Below are positions 54,658 through 64,000 of a stretch of DNA of 64,000 nt, piece after piece. The position numbers were made by a program, and so were the translations under genes. Location of the stretch: positions 1 through 64,000 of the forward strand of contig JAUCBJ010009134.1 in NCBI GenBank assembly GCA_032718475.1, in the 5' to 3' direction. Origin of the DNA: Nemertoderma westbladi. Its lineage: Eukaryota > Xenacoelomorpha > Nemertodermatida > Nemertodermatidae. The notes under the pieces are model-generated. The model was not told where the DNA came from and ran no database searches. It saw only the letters and a program-made list of their open reading frames with translations. Numbering within the stretch: position 1 is the stretch's first letter; each line of letters starts with the position of its first letter.

Positions 54658-55019
54658 CCCCTCACCCCCATCAATCCCACAAGGTCCTCTAGCAGTAATT
54701 CTATAGTTTAAACTTTATTTGGATAGTCCTATGTCACGAGTTTCTGATGACATTACGAAAAGAATGACCCTATCGTATTGCATACATTTTTTCAACTTAA
54801 TGCAGAAATTGCTGCTCAGGGATCTTACTACCGATGATATGTTTGAAACTGATAACATAGTGAATACTTTCGCGCTCATGAAGGAGGAGAAGGTGTGTGG
54901 GGTAAAGTGAGACAGGCTACAACATTAAATATGTATCTGCAACGCCTGAATAGCTTTATGGATTTTTCAGTTATTAATAATGAGTTAAGACTGGAAAGGT
55001 CCCAAATTATAGCTGCAAG
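54658..55019. other. No gene recognised
   Basis: AT-rich left flank of the GC-rich reverse transcriptase fragment. Frame 54719-54910 shows no motif. Confidence 0.4.
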
Positions 55020-55905
55020 AACGACCCTGGATAAGTGCCCGGGGGTCCGCCCAATCGGCATCGGGGAGTGTTTACGGCGGATTCTCGGCCGATCCTTGGC
55101 CGAAGCGATGGGGGATGACGTAACCGCGACCTGTGGCGCCGAGCAGCTCTCCACCGGAATGTCAGCCGGCGTCGAGGCCGTCGTCCACACGATGGCGGAG
55201 TTGTTTGAGGACCACAAGGACGATGGCTGGGGAGTTCTCCTCGTCGACGCGTTCAACTCGATGAACCAGACGGCCGCGTTGTGGAACGCTCGTCAGCTGT
55301 GGCCCAGGTGCTCCCTGTTTTTGTTTAACTGCTACAGGGGGGCACAGTATGCTAATTATTAGAGGGACCAACATGGTTTTATTTAGTGAGGATGGAACCA
55401 CCCAGGGCGATCCCCTTGCAATGCTGGAGTACTCGACCGGTATACTCCCCCTCATTCACCACCTGAGAAAGCCCCCCCCCCCCCCCTCATTCAGAACTGG
55501 TTTTCCGACGATTCAGCGGCAGCTGGCAGACTCCTCCTGATCCTGGAATGGTTCAGGGAACTGAAACGTCATGGCCCCACCCTCGACTACTATCCGGAAC
55601 CCTCCAAGAGTTACCTCGTCGTGGCTCCACAGTACGAGGAGGAGGCTCAGAGTTTTCGCTGGCCAGGAGATAAACATAGTATCGGGTCACCGTTTCCTGG
55701 CGGGTATCTTGGTGGGACTGCAGAGCAATTGGGTTACGTTCAGGCCAAAGTTGCTGCGTGGGTCGCATCGGTTGATCGTCTCTCCGAGATGGCCGAGGCC
55801 CAACCCCAAGCCGCATTCGCTGCCATGGCTGGCTCCCTCCAACGGGAGTGGGCCTACCTCCAGCGCGTAACCCCAGACTGTGACGAGACTTCAAAGCAGT
55901 ATTAT
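55020..55905 (+). pseudogene. Reverse transcriptase fragment (GTTQGDP family)
   Basis: The plus strand, in two frames with a shift near 55335, reads GVRPIGIGECLRRILGRSLA, VLLVDAFNSMN, ALWNARQLWPRC, then RGTNMVLFSEDGTTQGDPLA. After a C run it reads NWFSDDSAAAGRLL, a variant YxDD box with F-S-D-D, and PEPSKSYLVVAP. The order is fingers, catalytic motif A (VDAFN), motif B (GTTQGDP), motif C (FSDD) and a thumb-like part. The same family's C-terminal domain occurs at 59358-60079 with retrotransposition hallmarks. This copy is GC-rich inside AT-rich DNA and truncated at both ends. Confidence 0.8.
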
Positions 55906-56470
55906 TAAAAGTGAGAAAATGAATGGTTATTCTTACAAAGACATCCTGACAGTTGTATCGGCATTGAATGGGCACAAGGGAATGCGACACTTTCCTTCTA
56001 TCAGTTGATGGGTGATCCTACGAAATCATCAGATGACTTGCTGGTTCCCCAGCACAATAAGCTTTCGAGGAGTGGAACTATTCTGCCTACATCGCTTCCT
56101 GGAATGTTTGGAGTGGCAAACTCAATTGTAAAGCAAACTGTTACACCTAATTTATCTACTACATCCCAGTGTCAAGAAGCCGATAAAGAACATCATCCAA
56201 TTTTGCATCTGGAAAAAGGTTGGGCCTGGAATTTTATCATTACGGTCCCATTTATTACTGCACTATCCCGGAAGTCGGCAGCTTACGCTGGCTGTTCACT
56301 GGTTCTTTATGGATATGGCAACGTGTGACTCCGTCTAGGTCGCAATGCCAAAATGGGGCTGCCAATGCCAGCACTCGAAGCGAGATGGTAGAAGTTGCAG
56401 CAGGATCTCGAGGTGTAAGTGTCAGCGTCGAGGGCGGCCTTGCAACAACTGCATCAGGAAGGTGTGACAA
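55906..56470 (+). pseudogene. Cysteine-rich transposon C-terminal remnant
   Basis: At about 56344-56455 the plus strand reads GCQCQHSKRDGRSCSRIS followed by RCKCQRRGRPCNNCIRK. The repeated C-x-C and C-x2-C spacing resembles the cysteine-rich tails of certain invertebrate transposon proteins and CXC (tesmin-like) modules. Preceding frames (56005-56328) are short and interrupted. The protein is not otherwise recognised. Confidence 0.35.
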
Positions 56471-56515
56471 TCCATGGAATCCGGACAGCAGCTGGGCTTC
56501 CAAACGAATAATGTC

Positions 56516-57215
56516 GTCCCTATTAGTTTCGTTCGGGTTTAGTTATTAGTTTAGTTCGGGGTTAGTTTTAAGTTCGTTTTAGTTTAGTTATTAATTAGTT
56601 TTAGTTTCGTTCGGGTTTAGTTATTAGTTTAGTTCGGGATTAGTTTTAAGTTCGTTTTAGTTTAGTTATTAATTAGTTTTAGTTTCGTTCGGGTTTAGTT
56701 ATTAGTTTAGTTCGGGGTTAGTTTTAAGTTCGTTTTAGTTTATTTATTAATTAGTTTTAGTTTCGTTCGAGTTTAGTTATTAGTTTATTTCGGGATTAGT
56801 TTTAAGTTCGTTTTAGTTTAGTTATTAATTAGTTTTAGTTTCGTTCGTGTTTAGTTATTAATTTAGTTCGGGATTATTTTTAAGTTTGTTTTAGTTTAGT
56901 TTTTAATTAGTTTTAGTTTCGTTCGGGTTTAGTTATTAGTTTAGTTCGGGATTAGTTTTAAGTTCGTTTTAGTTTAGTTATTAATTAGTTTTAGTTTCGT
57001 TCGGGTTTAGTTATTAGTTTAGTTCGGGATTAGTTTTAAGTTCGTTTTAGTTTAGTTATTAATTAGTTTTAGTTAGGTTTAGTTCGGGTTTAGTTACAGT
57101 ATTAGTTTAGTTCGGGTTTAGTTTAAGTTCGTTTTCATATAGTTTCGGTTTAGTTATTATTTTAGTACGGGTTTAGTTATTAGTTTAGTTCGGGATTAGC
57201 TATTATTTAGTTTTA
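56516..57215. repeat. 78-bp minisatellite, ~7 units
   Basis: TCGGGTTTAG-type landmarks fall at 56533, 56611, 56689, 56767, 56845, 56923 and 57001, exactly 78 bp apart, then degenerate to 57215. Units consist of TTAG-rich phrases arranged as a 45-bp plus 33-bp pair. The array starts within the last codons of the cysteine-rich remnant. Confidence 0.95.
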
Positions 57216-58561
57216 ATCTACTGTACCAATCAACGTGCTACCGTTTGTGCGTTTACATAATTCAGAAATTATACATTTTTAATTTATTGTAAAATATTGT
57301 TTTATTTTCAAACTACGTAGGCCTGTATATATAGACTACTATGTATAGAGACAGGTTTACATATTTTTATCCATTTATGGATGCCACAATATAAACTGGG
57401 GGGGGGGGGGGGGGGGGGGGGTAGGGAGCTTTTATAAGTGGTTTGGGTTGGGCACCTACAGAATAAGTCAATGTTTTCTGAAAAATGTTTACCACCGACC
57501 AATTTATTAATGAGATAAAATTATTGGGAACAACTCAAATTTTGAGTTCGGTGGATAAAATATATAAAGTTATCTAAAAACTCATAGCTGTGAACGTGAA
57601 ACTCACAGGAGGCAACCAGAAGACTCATCAAACTTGGCTGTTTTCTGTAAGGCAGAGAAGGCACCACACTTACTCCCAATGTTAAATACTCATCAATAGC
57701 CAACCTCTTTCTTTACTCCCCCCAGATTCCAGATACCGCTGTACTAACGTACCAGTTACGAAATTTAAACTGATTCAGTCCGGGTTCGAACTCTGGATCT
57801 CTGATATAGAAGAGAATAGAGTAACTCCTCCACAATCTAGACAGATTCCAGATATGCAGTTAAATGGAGCAATAATGTTGTGTGTGATTATCTGGCGGCG
57901 ATGTGCTGCCTACGGCAAGTATTGAATCAATAAATTATGGTTGGGGTTATTTAATACCTGGCGGCAACATACTCCACAGCAAGTCCAATTATTGTAACAT
58001 TATATATAGAGTATGTAGTCGGGGTAATATGTATCGAAGTTAGATTCTATACGGAAGTATAAGATTAATAAATATGGTATCCCTATATTCATCTAGTAAA
58101 CCCTTCACCATGGCGACCTGTAATTGACACCTTTGATCTCCTGCTTGGAGGTCCCCTGTTCCATCCCGGGTCAGGTCAGTTACAATTACGTAACTGGAAA
58201 GTCGAAGCAGCGACAAGGGAACCTGGGATCCTTGGGGACTGAAGAATGGGGTTGGATGGTGAGAGTATTCAACTTTGGGAGTTAGTGTGGCGACCTCTCT
58301 AATTGTCTAACTGCCAAGGGAGAGATGTCTCCAACCCTTTCATATTTTTTCGTCGTTTGATTTCTTATTATTGCCAGTTATTGATAAAAACGTCGATATA
58401 CTTTGTGAATTAATTAACTAATTTTCAGCCGGAATAAAAATTAATAATAATGTATCAAAAATGCTAAAGAAACCAATAAATAATATTGTTGTAACTAGAA
58501 ATAACAATTCGGGTTTACGTTCAGCGCTGTTGCAACTCAGTTATTATACTACAAGTTAATC
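57216..58561. other. No gene; poly-G and unassigned sequence
   Basis: G run of 24 at 57398-57421. Minus frames 57308-57502 and 57521-57703 have no motif. Around 57890-57975 the phrases CTGGCGGCGATGTGCTGCC and CTGGCGGCAACATACTCCAC form a short direct repeat. Confidence 0.45.
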
Positions 58562-58913
58562 TTAATGTTTATTTTGTTTATGTTTGTTTGTAAATGTAAC
58601 GGATATATTTGATTAAAGTTTAATCTGAAAATGAATTGGTTTATTTTGTTTCATTTATATGAAGATAAATTATACGAAATAATTGTCATGGAGACAATAG
58701 AAGCGTTTTTTTTTTATCTATAATATCTTGTATTTCTTAATGTTATATTTTGTTTATGTTTGTTTGTAAATGTAACTGATATATTTGATTAAAGTTTAAT
58801 CTGAAAATGAATTGGTTTATTTAGTTTCATTTATACGAAGATAAATTATACGAAATAATTGTCAAGGAGACCATAGAATCGTTTTTTTTTATCTATAATA
58901 TCTTTTTAACCTT
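58562..58913. repeat. 176-bp tandem duplication
   Basis: TGTTTGTTTGTAAATGTAAC begins at 58581 and 58757, and both units contain GATTAAAGTTTAATCTGAAA and end in a T run followed by ATCTATAATATCTT. Copies differ at about ten positions. Confidence 0.9.
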
Positions 58914-59224
58914 TTCGGTTAAACAGCATCTGTAATGATAAGATATATATATATATGCTTGCTCGAGATATGTCGTCTGCATTGATAGGTTGTTTAGTTT
59001 CTAAACTCAATCTCGACTATTTCAATAATTTGTGACTCATTCATGGGGATAGGTCTAATTAAGGACAATACTGTTGTATTGAGGACAACAGTCAAAAAGA
59101 CCTACCAACGGTCAGAAAAACTCACCAACAGTTAGAAAACAGTCCCAGATAGTCTACCAACAGTCATGGGCTTCAAAAAATTCAGCTTATCTAAATGGGG
59201 TTCCCTAAAATCGAAATAATCAAA
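58914..59224. other. No gene; short CAACAGTC repeat
   Basis: Simple (TA)n near 58945-58957, and a phrase of the type ACCAACAGTCAGAAAA repeated three times with variation between about 59090 and 59170. Confidence 0.4.
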
Positions 59225-60705
59225 ATCATATCAGCTGAAATTACTTCATTCTGTACTGTACTGTACAGCAGTAGGCCTACCGAACCGATACAGTTGTTAT
59301 CACAGTAGGCTATTATTACTGGTATGGAATCCGGGAATGGCAAGGACGATGTTGGTCTTTTTTTTTTTTTTTCGGGGAGGTATCTCAGTATATTTATTAT
59401 TAAAACTAGTAAAAACAGCTGATACACATCAGATCGCATAGCAACCACCACCAACAACCAGACAAATATACACTGTTAAATTAGTACTACAGTTAGTATA
59501 TGATACTGTCTGACTGTCCTCCAAACTTGGAGGGTTGTTATCCACAGCCGCCTACGCCGGGTTGCAGTCAGCATTGCTGTGGATGATCGACTCCACATCG
59601 CACCGAACCGGACGCCGCTTAGCTGATTGGCAGCCGCGAAGGCACAGGAGGGCTGACCGCAAAAGGGTGAAACTCAACCTCCTGCGAACCCACACAACAC
59701 ACTCTGAATAGTGGACCTCGCGTATGTCTGCCAGTTTCAATGCGAGACGCTTGATAAACTGTGTGGCTGACGGTAAAGCTCCACCAAACGCAGAGAATAT
59801 AAGGGGAGTGAAGCTGGCGTGCTCCACCTCCCTCAACTGCTCTTCGTATTTGAGCCTCTTGCGAGACTCGTGGTGTAGGTGAGATGCCGGAAGAGACATC
59901 GCGGCGTTGGTGTCCGCCAGCAGGTTGAAGACAGACACGTCAATGAACGTTTTCCGGAAATGGTTTCCCCAGAATCCGCTCACCGACACATCCAGCCTCG
60001 CCTGCTGGTCCGTCGAAGTCAACCGATGGCTGAACGTCTCGCCCGATAGTGGCTGCAGAAGCAGTTCCACCCCGACGATGGACGATGTTGGTCTAGTTTA
60101 GTTTGTGGTACTGACACAAGTCAAAGCACTGAGAATTAAATTGCGACAGATGATTATTTGGTGTTGATGTAACAGATGACACTTCTTAATATATGGCTGC
60201 GACTGTACTGGTGGCGGTCATTGGTACTGCTACAGAGGTAGGGTAGAATAAAAGGGATCTGTACCCCCAAACTGGTAATGGACAAAGTTCTTTCTGTCTT
60301 TCAGAGTGAATACATTTCCATGGGATACATTTCCACAAACTGGTATATTATCCAAGTTGACAGATGCCATTTTTTCTTCTACCCTACCGGTACTGATGGC
60401 TGCCACCGGTACAGCAGTACGTGTACAGTCGCGGCCATACTGCCATATATTAACAGTCGTCTGTCACATCAACACCAAATAACAGTCTGTCGCAATTTAA
60501 TCCTCAGTGTTTTGACTTGTGTTGGTACAGCAAATTAAACTAGACCAACGTTGTCCTTGCCATTCCCGGATTCCATACAGCCATACTGGTAATTATAGCC
60601 TACCAGTACCATGATAACAATAACTGTATAATAACTCGGTAGGCCTACTGCTGCATGGTACAGTACAGAACAACGTAATTTCCTTAGTTACAGCTGATAT
60701 GACCC
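59225..60705. mobile_element. Foldback element with a LINE inserted in its left arm
   Basis: The left arm (59225-59357 plus 60094-60260) is inverted in the right arm (about 60385-60705): CATATCAGCTG, CAGTAGGCCTACCGA, GGAATCCGGGAATGGCAAGG, then AATTAAATTGCGACAG and GGTGTTGATGT occur in both. Without the 736-bp LINE insertion the element would be about 745 bp. It has no ORF of its own. Confidence 0.7.
59358..60079 (-). mobile_element. 5'-truncated non-LTR retrotransposon, RT C-terminal domain
   Basis: A perfect 14-bp target duplication GGACGATGTTGGTC lies at 59344-59357 and 60080-60093. A 15-nt poly(T) run at 59358-59372 is the poly(A) tail of a minus-strand insertion. The frame 59552-60070 reads LLLQPLSGETF, ARLDVSVSGFWG, FIDVSVFNLLA, VEHASFTPLIFSAFGGAL and RRRLSFTLLRSAL, the C-terminal domain of the same RT family as 55020-55905. 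5' truncation is normal for target-primed insertion. About 172 codons are intact. Confidence 0.9.
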
Positions 60706-61269
60706 ATTGCGAATCGTTGGTATTCATTAAAATGAACCCAGGGGAGACTGACCGGGTGACAATTTCCAGATAGCTTTTCATATTATTTGTTTTTTGCACT
60801 TCTAGATAGTTACCATTTTAGTTTCCAGAGCAATGGAAATTGTCTATCATTTAACAATTTTTAATACCAATTTTGCTGGTACAATATAGAGAGCTTATTT
60901 ATACAACTTCTCTACTAAATGGATGGATGTAACCTCGCCCATCGGATTAATTGACCTCAAAAACACTTATCCCCAAAAAATGTATTTGTTATGTACTATA
61001 AACTGATTTGATTTTTAAACAAAAACAAATAATTAATTACACCTAAAATCAATAGAGCAATCACAAATAATTATATTATGTGAAAAATCTTCGCTAACAT
61101 TAATTGAAATTATGAAATTTTCTTGAAGTGAAATTGTATAATTTTTTTACACCAGTAACAATGCCCATAATCCAGGAACTCAAACTGATCCCGGTGCCGG
61201 TACCGAGGAGGTTGTCTTTGTGTTTGGGGACTACAACCCCTCCCCTGTATCATAAACTCATCTACTCTC
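60706..61269. other. No gene recognised
   Basis: AT-rich, no motif. CCGGTGCCGGTACCG near 61190-61205 is typical of the interspersed GC-rich strings of this genome. Confidence 0.4.
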
Positions 61270-61930
61270 CACACAAAGGAAACTCTACCACGATCCGGAG
61301 ATTCTATCGGTTACTACAAAGTCGCGGTTTCTACAGACGGGAACCACATTGCATCGGGATCTGGGAGTGGGAAGCACCAGTTGGAGGGTAGTAGTCGAGG
61401 TACCGGGAAGGGAGTTAGTGGTTGGTGGGAGGGTGGGTGAATGGAGGGAGGGAATAGATATAAATCCCTCCAACTGGGACGTCATTGCAACATGTGGGTT
61501 CAACGGGGGGGGGGGGGGGGGGGGATTTCATTAATATCAATAACTGGTAGGAACTATAAGGTTACAAACTGGGAGAACTATATAAGGTTACTACTAACTG
61601 GGAGGGGCATTCTGGGCGGGTTTACTGTATTCGGTTCAACTCGAACTGGTCCCAGTTGGCCAGCTGTTCGAGTGATAGTACAGTGAAAGTTTGGCGGACT
61701 GGAACCCGGGAGCTTTTGTACGGGGCACAGTGGCAGAGTGGGGGGGGGGGGTCTACAGGCTGGGTTGGGGACCGGGTGGGGAGTCTGTGGTGTCGGTAGG
61801 TGGGGGAGGGAGGATCGATCGCTTTGTTGTTGGTACAGGGGAGACCTTGTGGAGACAGGGTCCTGAGGATCGTAGGCATATGAATGGCCTCAAAGGATGG
61901 GAGCCGCATCAAAGCTGTGGATTTCTGTAA
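61270..61930 (+). pseudogene. WD40-repeat domain remnant
   Basis: Blade-like repeats follow one another: VAVSTDGNHIASGSGSGK (about 61321), INPSNWDVIATCGFNG (about 61458), then a clear blade GHSGRVYCIRFNSNWSQLAS plus CSSDSTVKVW (about 61604-61700) and GGGVYRLGWGPGGESVVS with GRIDRFVVGTGETLW (about 61735-61860). G-H...W-D-type spacing is characteristic of beta-propeller repeats. Poly-G runs at 61505-61524 and 61740-61751 sit at glycine positions and the second one shifts or extends the reading, so the fragment is not a functional domain as read. No start, no flanking domains (such as NACHT or CARD) were found. Confidence 0.75.
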
Positions 61931-62275
61931 AGATAAACGGCATATTATTACAGGTAATTAATATACTAATATAATAGGCCTCCTTTATTACAACAGTTAC
62001 ATTAATTAATTAGGAAGAGGGCCTAATTTAGTACTGTAACTGTACTATCGTAAGTAATAATCAATAGGGCTTATATCACTTAAATGAATTCATTACATTA
62101 ATTATTTTTCTCTAAATCAATTTAATTTATTTAATAATCTACTTACCGATATTATTTTTTGTTTTGTATTAAACAGTTTTGTATTAAATTTTGTATATTT
62201 TGTAAACTATTTGTATATTTTTCTGTGGTTCCAAACAGCCAACGGTTTGATTGGATGAAATTAGCTATTGCCCCA
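61931..62275. other. No gene recognised
   Basis: AT-rich. No ORF with a motif. Confidence 0.4.
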
Positions 62276-62480
62276 TGGACAAATTTCCCCCAGGACAATT
62301 GCCCCCAGGACAATTGCCCCCTGGACAATTGCCTCCAGAACAATTACCCCCAGACAATTGCCCCCGAACAATTGTCTCGCGATCACAATTGCCCCCGATG
62401 TCATTTGCCAACCAAGGACAATTGCCCCCCGGACTATTGCCCCCAGGAGTATTGCCCCCGGACAATAGCCCCCAGATATT
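62276..62480. repeat. ~15-bp ACAATTGCCCC minisatellite
   Basis: About thirteen variants of CAGGACAATTGCCCC are lined up, most 14-16 bp long. Because the unit is near 15 bp, frames on the plus strand read as repeated GQLPP and appear as proline-rich ORFs, which I do not consider genes. Confidence 0.9.
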
Positions 62481-62989
62481 TTATTTAATGAATATATTTT
62501 AAATCTTGAAATCCTTTGAATGTTATCCTATAGTTTTATTCATATCCTATAGTTAAATTCAAGTAATATTAACCTTGAGCAACACTTCTAAACTTCAATT
62601 TTTTTTTAGAAAAATCCAAGATTTTTTTTAGAACAATTTGATTTGATCACAATTTCTAAACTTATTAACTTTTGTGTTTTTAAAAATATGCACAATTTTT
62701 TTTCTATAATAATTTGATTGTCTTTATGCTAGCTATAGATTTATATTTACTATAATTTCATATATTCTTGAAGTTATTGAAATTGTTATTTGAAAAAGTT
62801 ATTGTCCATTGAAATTATTATAATGGAAAATTTACTTTCCATTTTTTATATAGGCCTACCGGTAACAGGTTTTACTTGACCATTTTTTATTCAATCAGGT
62901 TACAGCCTGATTGATCCCACCATCTAGACGAAATTCCAATTCACTGTATACCTGGACCATCGCTAGACAATACATACGATTATGCAAGT
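62481..62989. other. No gene recognised
   Basis: Strongly AT-rich with A and T runs. No coding or structural signal. Confidence 0.45.
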
Positions 62990-63935
62990 TTGCATTGCCC
63001 CAATATGACTCAGGTATCCCAGGTTTAATTAATAGGCAGCTTGAGATCGCCTCCATGGCCACATACTACCTGTCCACCACCACCACCAATTCCAGTTAGT
63101 TTAACATGTGGACCTACTTTGTCATTTGATATTTTGTTCCAAAAACCCCTGGATTGTACAATTTCATTGAAAAATTATAATCTCTATTAATTCATTAAAT
63201 ATTACAAATTAGTTACAATTGTCTTCTATTTTTACTCTTCTATCTATTATATTTAAATTATTTAGGTCAACGCGTTGGTTCTGCGATGTGGCGGATGATC
63301 TTGATCGCGATGTGGTGGAGATTCCGGATCAACCAAGGGTGCAGTTCTCTGTGGTTGCCACGGCTGCGGGCTGGGGGATTTCAGCCCAAAATCTCAAGCA
63401 GCACGAGGTGGACTACATGTCTCTAAGAACAGCGAAGTATTCTCGGCAGTGGCTTTTTCGTATGGGAGGGCTGCAATCATTCACAGCATATTTGCACCTC
63501 ATAGGCTCAAAATTTCAACCCCCTCGGCTGCTTGGGATCCGTCAAGATATTGTTGAAATTTATTTTGCCTTAATTTTATTTGGCAACTTCTGTGGATCAG
63601 TAGAACACTAAAATCGAAAAAGAAGTGAAAAACGCACTGCCCTATTATATAGGCCTACCATACTGCCATATTAACTTAGGGCCTATAGGCCTAATACTGT
63701 AATACCGTACTGAATATATTATGTATTATAGTAATATATCAATATAAGTAGTACCGGTACCGGTAGGCTACAGGGCTATAAAAATTATTAACTACAGTTT
63801 AAGTACAGTACTTTCCTGTCTGACCATGATACTGTAATATGTCTAATAAGCTAAGCTTTGATTTATTATATACGGTACTGGCTTTTTTATATTATTTTAT
63901 CAGTTTTTTTTTAATTTCATACATTACAGCAGTAC
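62990..63935. repeat. Dispersed repeat, inverted partner of 49800-50545
   Basis: The outer block 63512-63935 and the inner block 63005-63117 match the other copy in reverse complement; between them 63120-63510 differs. A 130-codon plus frame at 63219-63611 (WFCDVADDLDRDVVEIPDQP and so on) lies mostly in that unmatched segment, is more GC-rich than its flanks and has no recognised domain. It ends inside the shared block, so the shared block may be the 3' end of a larger element. Confidence 0.65.
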
Positions 63936-64000
63936 CAGTCTTGCAGTATCAGATATTTTTGAAGTTATTTAATTTCCCTTGAAATTATTATAGGCCTAGG

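Noticed and set aside
56516..57215. Telomeric TTAGG-like repeat
   Set aside because: TTAG strings occur, but the array has a 78-bp period, not a 5-7-bp one.
62251..62502. Proline-rich protein
   Set aside because: The frame is a translation of a ~15-bp minisatellite, open on both strands for that reason.
49800..63935. Polinton/Maverick with long TIRs
   Set aside because: No protein-primed DNA polymerase, integrase, ATPase or capsid motif was seen between the inverted repeats, and the two copies differ internally.
1..64000. CRISPR arrays, bacterial operons, ribosome binding sites
   Set aside because: All tandem repeats lack spacer structure and all recognised genes are eukaryotic mobile elements or animal domains.

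Overview
This is a piece of an animal nuclear genome, most likely a marine invertebrate. The evidence is two-ORF LINEs, Helitron, hAT, piggyBac, Merlin, pogo/Tigger and BEL-type remnants, a tRNA-derived SINE with a clean target duplication, a degenerate fibrinogen-related domain, a WD40 fragment, and AT-rich DNA with many long poly-G/poly-C runs. The phylum cannot be fixed from the sequence alone. I see no convincing intact ordinary host gene; the window is a nested mosaic of mobile elements and tandem repeats.

Layout. 0-2 kb: an unrecognised basic ORF and an LTR-like repeat, whose inverted partner lies at 51.9-52.8 kb. 3.2-12 kb: a fibrinogen-domain pseudogene, then a decayed Helitron on the minus strand (Rep and Pif1-type helicase at 7.6-10.2 kb, last helicase piece at 4.4-4.5 kb, possible hairpin terminus at 3.8 kb). 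This stretch is interrupted or flanked by a MITE, a SINE, a Tigger-type transposase, a tandem array, a reverse transcriptase and a YqaJ-like nuclease remnant. 15.8-22.1 kb: a ~160-bp satellite split by a TA-flanked MITE and by a nearly complete two-ORF non-LTR retrotransposon. 22-28.8 kb: hAT, DUF4817-like, BEL integrase and Merlin remnants. 28.8-37.4 kb: an internally deleted LINE carrying a hAT-type MITE, then a piggyBac transposase pseudogene with two GT-AG intron-like gaps. The second gap holds a near-identical 2.36-kb copy of the LINE region and a 100-N assembly gap. 37.4-41.0 kb: a decayed copy of the L (polymerase) gene of a non-segmented negative-strand RNA virus. 41.8-43.7 kb: a long ORF of an unnamed, transposon-like family. 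44.8-45.8 kb: a truncated pogo/Tigger-like transposase.

45.95-49.64 kb holds the best-preserved element: about 270-bp terminal inverted repeats, an 8-bp palindromic flanking repeat, and one uninterrupted 753-codon ORF. That ORF has a DDE-like residue layout in a family I cannot assign to a named superfamily. 49.8-64 kb is a patchwork: inverted dispersed repeats, a GC-rich island, a 29-bp alternating purine-pyrimidine repeat, histone-type stem-loops ahead of a MULE-like N-terminus, reverse transcriptase pieces (one with poly(A) tail and 14-bp target duplication inside a foldback element), several minisatellites and a WD40-repeat remnant.

The genes do not form a pathway. The organisation is one of successive insertions, and several insertion orders can be read from interrupted repeats. 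Coordinates of degenerate elements are approximate. Family assignments rest on motifs recognised by eye and were not checked by database search.
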